Shown here: positions 52,676 through 61,655 of the stretch, one piece after another
Layout: the number at the start of each line of letters is the position of its first letter
How positions within the stretch are numbered: position 1 is the first letter of the stretch
Notes under the pieces: model-generated
Told to the model about the DNA's origin: nothing
Seen by the model: only the letters and a program-made list of their open reading frames with translations
Database searches by the model: none
Program-made: the position numbers and the translations under genes
Origin: Faucicola sp041855445
GTDB lineage: Bacteria; Pseudomonadota; Gammaproteobacteria; Pseudomonadales; Moraxellaceae
NCBI GenBank assembly: GCA_041855445.1
Contig: JBHAEG010000016.1
Coordinates: 48,337 to 112,336, forward strand
Reading direction: 5' to 3'
DNA: 64,000 bases

Positions 52676-53074
52676 ATGTTAAAAGTAGCATTAATAGCAA
52701 CATTAGTGGGTGTGTCAAGTATGGCAATGGCTGATAGTTTTTGGAACCATAATGGCTCCGTCATGCGATTATCCGCTGATGGAAATGACAGAACATTAAC
52801 TTATGAAAAACCATCAAAAACTATGCGAAATGCAGGTGTAACTAGTGGTACAGTATTATTTGATGGTCAGCGTAATGGTAATCGTTATTCAGGGACTGCT
52901 CGGGTTTTTTCAAAATATTGCGAATTACCTTTAGAATATCGTGTTAGTGGCACTGTCAAAAATGAAAAAACTATCGTAATGACTGGTAAACGTGAGGTTT
53001 TTGCCAAAGGCTGTAAAGCAACTGGGCGTTATACTACTGATAAATTAACTTTTACTTATATACGTTCTGAATAA
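52676..53074 (+). CDS. Small secreted protein of unknown function
   Basis: 132 residues with a clear signal peptide (cleavage after SMAMA near residue 19). The mature part begins DSFWNHNGSVMRLSADG and is rich in Gly, Thr and beta-prone residues. It has two cysteines (SKYCELP and AKGCKAT) that may form a disulfide. I recognise similar hypothetical proteins in other proteobacteria by the WxHNGSxMRL and SGTxLFDGxRxGxxYSGTAR patterns, but no function is known. It has a good ribosome binding site (AAAGGGGAAA) and its own upstream region. Confidence 0.7.
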   Translation: MLKVALIATLVGVSSMAMADSFWNHNGSVMRLSADGNDRTLTYEKPSKTMRNAGVTSGTVLFDGQRNGNRYSGTARVFSKYCELPLEYRVSGTVKNEKTIVMTGKREVFAKGCKATGRYTTDKLTFTYIRSE

Positions 53075-53137
53075 TTTTTAATTAAACAACATTTATAATA
53101 ACTATTAAAAAAATCATAAATTATTTCAATCAGACGG

Positions 53138-53192
53138 CTAGTTATAATGGGTCGCAAAGATTTCCCCATCATAACCGCTAGGTTTGATGGGG
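53138..53192. other. G+C-rich hairpin with alternative partner
   Basis: CCCCATCA (53164-53171) pairs with TGATGGGG (53185-53192), extended by AACC/GGTT around a GCTA loop with one bulged base. Upstream, CTAGTTATAATGGG (53138-53151) partly resembles the right arm and could compete for the left arm. The 53143-53148 TATAAT could be a -10. It lies in the convergent gap between the secreted protein gene and plsB and is not needed as a terminator there. Confidence 0.45.
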
Positions 53193-53209
53193 GAGGAGTA
53201 GGTCAAATT

Positions 53210-53242
53210 AAAAGTAAGTTATCAAATTAATAACTTACTTTT
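53210..53242. terminator. Terminator of plsB
   Basis: AAAAGTAAGTTAT and ATAACTTACTTTT form a 13-bp stem with a 7-base loop, flanked by A/T runs, 15 bp after the plsB stop. Confidence 0.8.
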
Positions 53243-53256
53243 ATGAAGCATTTTAT

Positions 53257-55899
53257 TTATTTTTTCTTAAATTTCTTTTGTCGCCGTTGATGTAATTCTG
53301 CTAAAGTTCGATGTATTTCATCATCAGTCAATTGGGAAATTTGTTGCAAAACGTGCATGGTTTCTAAGTTCAGCACATAATGGGCATTTTTCGCCATTTT
53401 ATCAATACGTTGGTCAAAACAGATTAAATGATTATTTAAGTGAATATAACCTAATCTTTCTAACGCATCAAGGAAACTGCGGAATAATGCAGGTTCAAAA
53501 AAGTCTGGCATATCTGCTTCATACAATACAGCCAATCGCTGACCTAATAAATGACATAAATCAACCACTTGCTCTTTACTCAGCTTTTCTGACCCTTGCT
53601 GACTCAGCAATGATAATACCATAAAATATCGTTCAAGACTTTGTTCAACAGAGTTTGCTAAAACTTTAAGCTGTTGATAATTACGAGTATTCGGCTCTGG
53701 CGTGCCTAAAATTCGTTCACCTTGTTTGTTTGGCTCTTTTTCAATGATGATTTGCTCTTCAACCAATGTATCAATATATGTCGTGATGGTTTCATCAAGG
53801 GTACGAATTGGGTATTTTAAAAACAATTCTGATTGCAAAAATGGATACATGATACCCACCAAACGTTTTAAACGTTCTAATGGCATTTTGCCATTACGTT
53901 GAATTAGGCTCACCAATAATGATGGTAAAATATAAATATGTAAAATGTTATTACGGAAATAGCTTAATAATGGAGCTTGCCCTTGGGCAACTCGTATCAT
54001 ATCTCCTAAAACGTGTGGTCGGCGTTCTATTAATTTTAGTTTAATACCATAATTAATGATTGATTGAGCTGACGCATCAGTGATTGACACATCTTCATCA
54101 TATGGTAATTTTTGGGCAATTCGTTGATATAATGCTAATTGGTCAGAGCAACTTTGTTCATCAAGTGATGCCTGTGGCGTAGATAATAAAACTAACGATA
54201 ATAAAGATACAGGAGTAATCACTGCTGAACGGTTAATCCGTTGCATAATTTTCACGCTTAAGTTATCAATTAGTTGCGTGACATTTTCGGGCATTTCAGT
54301 ATCATTACGGTCAGCAGGTAGACAGTTTGGCTGTACGTTAAATTTTTCCATAAAATTAGATAAATAAAGTGGCTGCCCAAAACTGACATGCACTGTGCCA
54401 AAAATCCGTTCGATTTTTCGTGTTGTTTTTAATAAACCCAATAATGATTCTGTTTCTTTTGGCTTGCCTTGCATTTCACCAATGTAGGTGCCACCTTCCA
54501 TCACTCGTTCATAACCGATATAAGTTGGAATAAATACAATTGGCTTGCCTGCCTGCCGTAAATGACTTTGTACTGTCATCGCCAACATGCCTTTTTTTGG
54601 TGGTAACAATCGCCCAGAACGAGAGCGACCGCCTTCAACAAAATATTCCATTGGCGTGTTGCGTTGAATAATACTGTGTAAATATTCACGAAACACAGAG
54701 GCATATAAAGGATTACCTTTAAAACTACGACGCATAAAAAACGCCCCACCATTTCGCAACATTTGTCCTAAAACTGGAATGTTCAAATTGTTACCTGCTG
54801 CTACGTTTGGTACTCTTAATCCTTGCTTATAAATCACATAAGATAATAGTAAGTAATCCATATGACTACGATGACATGGCACATAAACGATTTCATAATC
54901 ACTTGCCAATGCTCGAACTCGCTCAAAATAGCGGACTTCAACACCATCATATAATTGTGTCCAAAGCCATGTTAAAAAGCGGTCAAAAAATCGTATCATC
55001 GCATATGAATAATCACTTGTAATTTCATTCAGATATTCACGAGCTAACCGCCGACTTTCATGAATGGTACGATTATTTTCTGTACTATCAACATTAATAG
55101 CATGTTGAATTGCTGGTGCGTATAAAATTTTATCAACGACATTTCGGCGGTCTGATAAATCAGGGCCTAAAATAGTTTCTTGTTGTTTATCTAAATAGCC
55201 TTGCAAGCGTTTTTGCACTTGGCTAACTATGTTATTTAGATGTTCTTTATTATTTAAAAATTCGCTTTGTTGTAAATCATGTGGAATTTCTGGATTATTT
55301 TTTGCAATTTCTTCTTGTAATAATGTGCGTAAATCTTTAGGGGCATGAAATTGAACATAAGTATCTCGCCCTTTAAATCCAATATTAAAAAGCTGTTTAC
55401 TCAAACCCGGAACTTGCCAGCCATCAGCTGTTAATAAATTTAATAAAGAATCTTCTTTTTCAGGAGCTCTTCCCCATAAAATAGTGACAGGAATGAGCTG
55501 TACAGTCAAATTTCGATAAGCAGTAACAGCTTGTATCAGTCGTAACAGTCGAGGCGAAAAGCTAGGTTGATTAGAATTTTGATAAGTTTTATGATGATGT
55601 AAAAAAATCATCGCTGTTCTTTCATTAATTGCATACGCCTCATCTGTAACCCGTGCAAGGGCTGGTGGCAGTTGATGAGCCTGAGTTTCAAGGTCAATTA
55701 AAATACTATTACTACGAGAATACTCTTTTAATACATAAAATGTTAAAGTCACCTGATTATCACCATCATGAGTAATAATTTCAGGTACTTGTCCTATTAA
55801 TTGCGATTTGACCGCCAGTCCTAGAAAATTTCCAGAAAGCTGGCGATATAAATTTTTTAACATCGGTTTTTTGCTATTTGTGTCTTTTTTTGACATCAT
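53257..55899 (-). CDS. plsB: Glycerol-3-phosphate 1-O-acyltransferase PlsB
   Basis: 880 residues. The acyltransferase core has the HX4D motif in YVPCHRSHMDYLLLSY (near residue 340), the substrate motifs GAFFMRRSF and YFVEGGRSRSG, and VFIPTYIGYERVMEG. Long N- and C-terminal helical regions are typical of the PlsB type. It makes lysophosphatidate at the inner membrane from acyl-CoA or acyl-ACP. A second ATG follows the first directly. Monocistronic; divergent from tesB. Confidence 0.95.
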   Translation of the reverse strand: MMSKKDTNSKKPMLKNLYRQLSGNFLGLAVKSQLIGQVPEIITHDGDNQVTLTFYVLKEYSRSNSILIDLETQAHQLPPALARVTDEAYAINERTAMIFLHHHKTYQNSNQPSFSPRLLRLIQAVTAYRNLTVQLIPVTILWGRAPEKEDSLLNLLTADGWQVPGLSKQLFNIGFKGRDTYVQFHAPKDLRTLLQEEIAKNNPEIPHDLQQSEFLNNKEHLNNIVSQVQKRLQGYLDKQQETILGPDLSDRRNVVDKILYAPAIQHAINVDSTENNRTIHESRRLAREYLNEITSDYSYAMIRFFDRFLTWLWTQLYDGVEVRYFERVRALASDYEIVYVPCHRSHMDYLLLSYVIYKQGLRVPNVAAGNNLNIPVLGQMLRNGGAFFMRRSFKGNPLYASVFREYLHSIIQRNTPMEYFVEGGRSRSGRLLPPKKGMLAMTVQSHLRQAGKPIVFIPTYIGYERVMEGGTYIGEMQGKPKETESLLGLLKTTRKIERIFGTVHVSFGQPLYLSNFMEKFNVQPNCLPADRNDTEMPENVTQLIDNLSVKIMQRINRSAVITPVSLLSLVLLSTPQASLDEQSCSDQLALYQRIAQKLPYDEDVSITDASAQSIINYGIKLKLIERRPHVLGDMIRVAQGQAPLLSYFRNNILHIYILPSLLVSLIQRNGKMPLERLKRLVGIMYPFLQSELFLKYPIRTLDETITTYIDTLVEEQIIIEKEPNKQGERILGTPEPNTRNYQQLKVLANSVEQSLERYFMVLSLLSQQGSEKLSKEQVVDLCHLLGQRLAVLYEADMPDFFEPALFRSFLDALERLGYIHLNNHLICFDQRIDKMAKNAHYVLNLETMHVLQQISQLTDDEIHRTLAELHQRRQKKFKKK

Positions 55900-56034
55900 C
55901 TTTCAAATCCAATTGTGGTATCATGAACTATTTTGGGTTATCATGCCATAAAATCGCTATTTTCTAAACCTTAGCATGAAAAAATTCTAAGAATTTTTGC
56001 TAAAACCGCCATTTTTGACGAATGAGGAAAACAT

Positions 56035-56937
56035 ATGCCGAACTTTACTCAAATCGAAAGCCATCAGGCGTTAGTTGCTCAATTATTAGAAACTTTAACC
56101 TTAGTACCTTGTGGGGAAGATGTTTTTGAGGGGCAAAGTCATGATTATGTCGGTTCGAGAATTTTTGGCGGGCAGGTATTGGGACAGGCATTGATGTCTG
56201 CAAGTCATACAGTAGATGTCGATAAACCTTGCCATTCATTACATGGTTATTTTTTACGAGGCGGGGACATTCAAAAACCTGTGTTCTATCAAGTTGAACG
56301 ATTGCGTGATGGTCGCAGTTTGTCAGCTCGGCGAGTGACTGCCAGACAATATGATAATAATCAACAATTAGTAATTATTTTCACGATGGTGGCATCTTTT
56401 TCACCAATGGAAGCAGGTTTAGAGTATCAAGAAACCATGCCAAGTTATGCTCAACCTGAAGATTTATTAACTGAACAACAATTAAAAGACCAAGTTGTCG
56501 GCAAAATTCCTGATGCGTTAAAAGCTCGTTTTATGCGAAAGCGTCATATCGAAATTAAGCCTGTGTATCCTCGTGACCCTATTCACCCTGAGCCAATGCC
56601 TCCACGTCAAGCAAATTGGCTACACATTCCAGAGTTAGGCAAGCAATCAATTGCTGTGCAACAGGCATTGTTAGCATTTGCTTCAGATTTTTACTTAGTT
56701 GGTACAGGATTAATGTCACATGGTATTAGTTTTATGACCAAAGGTTTACAGGCAGCAAGTATCGACCATAGTATGCACTTTCACCGCCCTTTTGATATGA
56801 ATGATTGGTTATTATATGATATGTGGAGCGATACTACTTCAAATGCTAAAGGCTTAAATCATGGACAATTTTGGCAACAAGGTAAACTAGTCGCAACTGT
56901 ACAACAAGAAGGTTTGATGCGATTACGTCAGCTATAG
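56035..56937 (+). CDS. tesB: Acyl-CoA thioesterase II TesB
   Basis: 300 residues of a double hotdog thioesterase: FEGQSHDYVGSRIFGGQVLGQAL in the first repeat, HSLHGYFLRGGD, RRVTARQ, and in the second repeat SIDHSMHFHRPFDMNDWLLYDMWS and GLNHGQFW. It hydrolyses medium- and long-chain acyl-CoA. AGGAAAA precedes the ATG. It is followed 31 bp later by cmoA, possibly on the same transcript. Confidence 0.93.
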   Translation: MPNFTQIESHQALVAQLLETLTLVPCGEDVFEGQSHDYVGSRIFGGQVLGQALMSASHTVDVDKPCHSLHGYFLRGGDIQKPVFYQVERLRDGRSLSARRVTARQYDNNQQLVIIFTMVASFSPMEAGLEYQETMPSYAQPEDLLTEQQLKDQVVGKIPDALKARFMRKRHIEIKPVYPRDPIHPEPMPPRQANWLHIPELGKQSIAVQQALLAFASDFYLVGTGLMSHGISFMTKGLQAASIDHSMHFHRPFDMNDWLLYDMWSDTTSNAKGLNHGQFWQQGKLVATVQQEGLMRLRQL

Positions 56938-56968
56938 TTTAAATATATTAACTCACAGTTTCACGATT

Positions 56969-57730
56969 ATGGTTCACGATACATTATTCACAACGCCACT
57001 TGATAAAGCCTCTCGTTTTTCTTTTGATGAACAAGTAGTCGCCTGCTTTCCTGATATGATACGCCGTAGCGTCCCAGGCTATGGACAAATGTTATCTATG
57101 TTACCAATTTTTGCCCGCCGTCATTGTCAATTTCGCCAAACATTAGATAATGGCAAAAAAGTTAGCAGAATTTATGATTTAGGCTGTTCACTTGGGGCAG
57201 TCAGTATGGCATTGCTTGATGAACGAGGTGGATTTACAGCTGGCGATTTACAAATTAAAGCAGTTGATATTTCACCTGCAATGACTGAAAAAGCTATCAG
57301 TTTGTTAAATCAACATTTTCCACAACATGATATTGAGGTCATCACTGCTGATGTATGTCTGCTAGATTTACAACCTTGTGATATGATTGTATTAAATTTA
57401 ACTTTACAATTTTTACCTGTTAGCCAGCGAGAAAAGTTATTAAAAAATTGTTTTGATGCGTTGGCTGATGGCGGTATTTTAATTTTAACAGAAAAAATTC
57501 ATACTTTAGATGAGCAGGATAACGCATGGCTCGTTGAACGTTATTATGATTTTAAGCGAGCAAATGGTTATTCAGAATTAGAAATCAGTGGGAAACGTAA
57601 TGCTTTAGAAAATGTACTCATTACAGATACATTAGAACAACACGCCCAACGCCTCCATCATGTTGGTTTTTCCCGTTGCATCACATGGTTTCAGTTTTTA
57701 AATTTTGCCTCGATGATAGCTTTTAAATAG
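56969..57730 (+). CDS. cmoA: Carboxy-SAM synthase CmoA
   Basis: 253 residues of a class I methyltransferase fold: FSFDEQVVACFPDMIRRSVPGY, SAM motif RIYDLGCSLGAVSMAL, VDISPAMTEKA, LNLTLQFLP and LTEKIHT. CmoA converts SAM and prephenate to carboxy-SAM, used by CmoB to make the cmo5U34 wobble modification in tRNAs. cmoB is not in the window. It converges on hemA with only 11 bp between stops. Confidence 0.93.
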   Translation: MVHDTLFTTPLDKASRFSFDEQVVACFPDMIRRSVPGYGQMLSMLPIFARRHCQFRQTLDNGKKVSRIYDLGCSLGAVSMALLDERGGFTAGDLQIKAVDISPAMTEKAISLLNQHFPQHDIEVITADVCLLDLQPCDMIVLNLTLQFLPVSQREKLLKNCFDALADGGILILTEKIHTLDEQDNAWLVERYYDFKRANGYSELEISGKRNALENVLITDTLEQHAQRLHHVGFSRCITWFQFLNFASMIAFK

Positions 57731-57741
57731 ACGAAAGTTTT

Positions 57742-59022
57742 TCATCGAAACGAATGATTTAAATTTTCTACCACAAATGCCACCATTTCTGCTGACTGTT
57801 CACTAGCAGTTTCTCGCATCAATTTTGAAGGTGCATGAGTTAAAGTTTGGGTCAATTTTCGAGAAAACTCTGTCATTACTTTTTCAGGTGATTGCCCTTC
57901 TGCCAACTGTTGTAATGAATTTTGTAATAATTTATCAGCTTTAATTTGTGCCTGTTCTCGATACTGATGAATACTTTGCCCAACCTGTTGTACCAAAAAT
58001 CGCCGTTCAATACCCACAACCAATTGACTTACTAACAATTCTGCTTCTACTGCAGCCTGACGGCGTTGCTCTAAATTGCCTGCGATGACATGCTGTAAAT
58101 CATCAATTGAATACAAATATACATCATCAAGCTCGCCCACACTTGGTTCAATATCTCGGGGTACGGCTAAATCTACCATTAACATTGGTTGATAACGGCG
58201 TTGCTTTAACGCCTGTTTTACCATATTTTTATCAATCAATGTATGTAAACTGCCACTACAACTCGTAACAATATCCGCCTGAGGCAATACCTTTGCCAAT
58301 TCTGTCAAAGGAACGATTTCAATAGTGCGTCCCACCTGTGCTAATTCATCTGCAAGATTTTTTGCCCGTTCTAAGGTACGGTTACAAATAATCACTTTTG
58401 AAATGCCAAGCCCAATAATATTTGTCGCAACTAAACGGTTCATCTCGCCAGCTGCCACCACAAGTAATGTATTATCAGTCGGTTTTTGAAAAATTTGCGT
58501 AACCAATTTAGCAGCAGCAAAACCCAATGAAACCGCTTGCGAACCAACTTGCGTTTCATTGCGTACTTGTTTTGCTGAAGAAAATATCTGTTGAATTATC
58601 CAGCTTAATTTACTACTAACACATTGATAACGCTCAGCGGTAACAACTGCCTGTTTAATTTGCCCCAAAATTTGTGGCTCACCCAAAATCATCGAGTCCA
58701 ATCCTGACGCAACCCGTAACCAATGCGTTAAAGCATGATTATTTTCATAAATATACAAATGATGATAAACATTATTTACCAAAATTTGTTTAAAATTTGC
58801 CAGCCATTGTACCAAACGTTGTGTAAAATCTGACAATAATTCATCATCGCCAGCCAATACATAAAGTTCTGTTCGATTACAAGTTGATAAAATCATCGCA
58901 CCTTCCGCTTGGCGTTGTAACTGTGCTAACGCTATTGGTAAGTCTTCCACCCCAAATGCCAATTGCTCCCGCAAAGCAACAGGGGCAGTTTTATGATTTA
59001 ATCCAATCACCAGAAGTTGCAT
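57742..59022 (-). CDS. hemA: Glutamyl-tRNA reductase HemA
   Basis: 426 residues: GLNHKTAPVALREQLAF, the active Cys48 in STCNRTELY, SGLDSMILGEPQILGQIK, an NAD(P) domain (VVAAGEMNRLVATN) and a C-terminal helical dimerisation domain. It reduces charged tRNA-Glu to glutamate-1-semialdehyde, feeding HemL. Divergent from the TPR gene. A short inverted repeat (GTGAAA/TTTCAC) lies in the shared upstream region. Confidence 0.96.
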   Translation of the reverse strand: MQLLVIGLNHKTAPVALREQLAFGVEDLPIALAQLQRQAEGAMILSTCNRTELYVLAGDDELLSDFTQRLVQWLANFKQILVNNVYHHLYIYENNHALTHWLRVASGLDSMILGEPQILGQIKQAVVTAERYQCVSSKLSWIIQQIFSSAKQVRNETQVGSQAVSLGFAAAKLVTQIFQKPTDNTLLVVAAGEMNRLVATNIIGLGISKVIICNRTLERAKNLADELAQVGRTIEIVPLTELAKVLPQADIVTSCSGSLHTLIDKNMVKQALKQRRYQPMLMVDLAVPRDIEPSVGELDDVYLYSIDDLQHVIAGNLEQRRQAAVEAELLVSQLVVGIERRFLVQQVGQSIHQYREQAQIKADKLLQNSLQQLAEGQSPEKVMTEFSRKLTQTLTHAPSKLMRETASEQSAEMVAFVVENLNHSFR

Positions 59023-59066
59023 AGACTGTAATCACCCTTTACCCATGATGGTATCAAAAATATAGC

Positions 59067-59107
59067 ATTATAACACTAGTTTTGTCACGGTGAAATTATA
59101 GTTTCAC
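59067..59107 (-). promoter_or_regulatory. Candidate hemA promoter and inverted repeat
   Basis: On the minus strand an extended -10 (TG-T-TATAAT) occupies 59067-59075. A second TATAAT lies at 59095-59100 inside the inverted repeat GTGAAA/TTTCAC (59090-59095 with 59102-59107). No convincing -35. The repeat could be an operator. Confidence 0.35.
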
Positions 59108-59183
59108 AGATAACTAACTAACTTTTGTTTTATAATGAAGATTTATTAACAGTAATGATATATGTTTCATCTTGTAACATCGC

Positions 59184-59189
59184 TATAAT
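59184..59189 (+). promoter_or_regulatory. Candidate -10 of the TPR-lolB operon
   Basis: A TATAAT hexamer on the plus strand, 45 to 160 bp before the two possible starts of the TPR gene. No strong -35 is present 17 bp upstream. Confidence 0.35.
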
Positions 59190-59347
59190 GAAATCTTAAC
59201 ACATATTTTTTATGAATTTTATAACATTTTGCCATGATAAAAATACCAGTAACTTCCCATGATACTTTAGCAAAATTATCAGTATTTTCGGCTGATATAG
59301 ATACCTATGTCGTAAAAAATCTTAAAAATGCTATCCAAGATTTATTT

Positions 59348-60994
59348 ATGACTTCTTCAAGCTACTCATTAATTAATTCAAAAATATTTCTTAGAAAAAT
59401 TTCAAAATATTGCAGTTTCATTATCCTATCAACATCATCAAGTTTTTGTTATGCTCAAACTTTTCCTAGCTTATATCAAGTTTTAATGGCAGAGTTTGCA
59501 CTCGATAGAAATGATATTCCAAAAGCAGTCGAGGTGTATAAACGTCAATCTTTTTTTGACAACTCATCACCTGTGTTTGAACGAGCATTAAGTTTATCCC
59601 TCGTGTATGATAATCTACAATCATCACTTGCATTTGCAAACACTTGGCAACAGCAACACTCTGAGCATATTCCTGCTTTATTTTATACCACACATTTGGC
59701 GTTAAAATCACAAAATTATACGATGGCAGGGAAAAAACTAAACCAAATTTTAGAATATGACCAAAACGCTGATTTAAGTCAAATTTTAATGGGTATCTAT
59801 CCAGATAATCGCCAAGACCAACAACAATTGCTCAATGTTTTACAGTCTATGGACGTGAAAGATAATCCATCATTATTAGTGTTATTTGCAGGTTTATTAT
59901 TACAATTCAACGAACCACAAACAGCCTTGATTAAAATTGATAAAGCCTTAAAAAAACAACCAAACACGCCAGCATTTTTAATTTTAAAAGCAGATATTTT
60001 ACAAAAACTAGAAAAGCCAGAAAAAGTTATTGATTTTATTGAAAAAGCCCGACAAGCCATACCTGATAATAAAGGTTTATTTATGTATCAAGTCCGTTAT
60101 TTAGTAAAACTAGGTAAAGGATTAGAAGCTTGGGAATTATTAGCAAACGTTAATAATCAAAAATTTTTGGCTGATGATGAAATTCGTTTACTTGCGTCAT
60201 TAATTGGCATTGATATTGAAGTTTATCAACAAGCAGATAATTTATTAAAACCATTATTAAATAGCTCAAGCCATCGAGACCAAGCTTACTATTATTTAGC
60301 AGTGAGTGCCGAACGTCAATCCCATGTTGTACAAGCTATTGAATATTATGGTAAAGTCATGGAGCCAAATCTGGTTTTAGAAGCTCGCCAAAAACAAATT
60401 CATTTATTAACTCAACGTTATCAATTTGATGAAGCTATTGCTAGTGCAGTAAAACTACGACAAGATTTTGATGATTTTTTACCAGAAAGTTATATTATAC
60501 AAGCAAAACTGTTAAATAAAATTAAACAAAATAAACAAGCTATTGAACTATTAGATACTGCCGAAAAACAGCTACCTGATAATACAGATATTCTTTTTAC
60601 TAAAGCCTCTTTATTGCCTGATAATGAGTTTGCCAAAAAAAACTCTTTAATGAAACAACTGATAGAAAAAGTACCCGATAATGTTGAATACAAACTGGAG
60701 TATGCTCGATTTTTAGTCAGTCAAAAACAAGAAAGTGACACCGTCACTGAGTTATTATCACCATTACAAAATGATACTGCCGTTGGACTAAAAGCACGAC
60801 AAATTTTGTCACAACAGGCATTATATCAAAAAAACTATCAACAAATTTTATCATTACTATCTGATAATTTTGATATTTTTCCCGATGTGATTAGTGGTTT
60901 GTTATTACGGCAAGCAAACCTTGCGTTAGGTTATACCCAAGAAGCAAAACGTATTAGTCATATTTTAAAAACTGAATTAAATTATGAATTGTAA
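59348..60994 (+). CDS. Exported tetratricopeptide-repeat protein
   Basis: 548 residues from the ATG at 59348; an ATG at 59234 would add 38 residues. I prefer the shorter form because it puts the hydrophobic SFIILSTSSSFCYAQT segment near the N-terminus as a signal peptide; neither start has a clear ribosome binding site. The rest is a chain of degenerate TPR helices. An example is ALIKIDKALKKQPNTPAFLILKAD, with later repeats around KQAIELLDTAEKQLPDNTD. Its position between hemA and lolB is conserved in related bacteria. It may be a periplasmic or outer-membrane scaffold; function unknown. Confidence 0.75.
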   Translation: MTSSSYSLINSKIFLRKISKYCSFIILSTSSSFCYAQTFPSLYQVLMAEFALDRNDIPKAVEVYKRQSFFDNSSPVFERALSLSLVYDNLQSSLAFANTWQQQHSEHIPALFYTTHLALKSQNYTMAGKKLNQILEYDQNADLSQILMGIYPDNRQDQQQLLNVLQSMDVKDNPSLLVLFAGLLLQFNEPQTALIKIDKALKKQPNTPAFLILKADILQKLEKPEKVIDFIEKARQAIPDNKGLFMYQVRYLVKLGKGLEAWELLANVNNQKFLADDEIRLLASLIGIDIEVYQQADNLLKPLLNSSSHRDQAYYYLAVSAERQSHVVQAIEYYGKVMEPNLVLEARQKQIHLLTQRYQFDEAIASAVKLRQDFDDFLPESYIIQAKLLNKIKQNKQAIELLDTAEKQLPDNTDILFTKASLLPDNEFAKKNSLMKQLIEKVPDNVEYKLEYARFLVSQKQESDTVTELLSPLQNDTAVGLKARQILSQQALYQKNYQQILSLLSDNFDIFPDVISGLLLRQANLALGYTQEAKRISHILKTELNYEL

Positions 60995-61007
60995 CAAGAG
61001 GTCTGTT

Positions 61008-61595
61008 ATGCAGTTTCGTCAAACGTTTTTAGTTCCCATATCGCTAGTCGTGGCTGGGTTGTTATTAACTGGTTGTCAATCTAATCAAGTTAGTAAAACC
61101 CAACAAAATACAGTAAATTTGGTTTCTCAAGATACCGTTAAAAAATTTTCAATTCATGGCAAAATTGGTGTTACCACGCCAGAGCAAACCAGCAGTGCAT
61201 TTTATAGTTGGTCGCAAGAGGATAAACGTTTTGGAATTGATTTATCAGGAGCTTTAGGTATTGGACGAACTATCATTGAATATAATGGCCAAACGGCAAC
61301 TTTAGTTAGTGAAAAAACAGGCACAATCACCGCAGACAATCCCGAAGAGTTATTGTTTAAAGCGACAAAATGGCAAGCCCCTATTTCGCAGTTACCTTAT
61401 TGGATTTTAGGGCAGTCTGCTCCAAGTGATGAGCTGAACGAAAAAGATGAACAAAATCGGTTGAGTTCAGCAAATAATGCTGGTTGGACTGCTGTATTTC
61501 ATTATGCCAATAATCAAGACAACTTACCGAATAAAATCGTAATGCGTCATCAAGCTGGCTATCGAGTCATTTTAACGATTAATCATTTTTCTTAA
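61008..61595 (+). CDS. lolB: Outer-membrane lipoprotein localisation factor LolB
   Basis: 195 residues from the ATG at 61008, 7 bases after AAGAGG. An upstream frame start at 60984 overlaps the TPR gene and would put eight residues before the signal peptide. The lipobox is LLLTGC-QSN. KKFSIHGKIGVTTPEQTSSAFYSWSQ, RFGIDLSGALGIG and LPYWILGQSAP are typical of LolB, which takes lipoproteins from LolA and inserts them in the outer membrane. Cotranscribed with the TPR gene (13 bp). Confidence 0.9.
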   Translation: MQFRQTFLVPISLVVAGLLLTGCQSNQVSKTQQNTVNLVSQDTVKKFSIHGKIGVTTPEQTSSAFYSWSQEDKRFGIDLSGALGIGRTIIEYNGQTATLVSEKTGTITADNPEELLFKATKWQAPISQLPYWILGQSAPSDELNEKDEQNRLSSANNAGWTAVFHYANNQDNLPNKIVMRHQAGYRVILTINHFS

Positions 61596-61622
61596 GTAAG
61601 TTACCATGACTAAACTTTTAAT

Positions 61623-61647
61623 AGCTGAGAAAAAATTCATCTCAGCT
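61623..61647. terminator. Possible terminator between lolB and the ABC exporter
   Basis: AGCTGAGA and TCTCAGCT form an 8-bp stem, with a 9-base A-rich loop; the trailing T tract is weak in both directions. Confidence 0.45.
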
Positions 61648-61655
61648 TCTGTTTA

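Noticed and set aside
53138..53192. Idea of a transcription attenuator or riboswitch controlling plsB
   Set aside because: The hairpin lies downstream of plsB on its coding strand and beyond its terminator, so it cannot act as a leader for that gene.
60984..61008. Overlap of lolB with the end of the TPR gene
   Set aside because: The in-frame ATG at 60984 lacks a ribosome binding site; the ATG at 61008 has one and gives a normal lipoprotein signal peptide.
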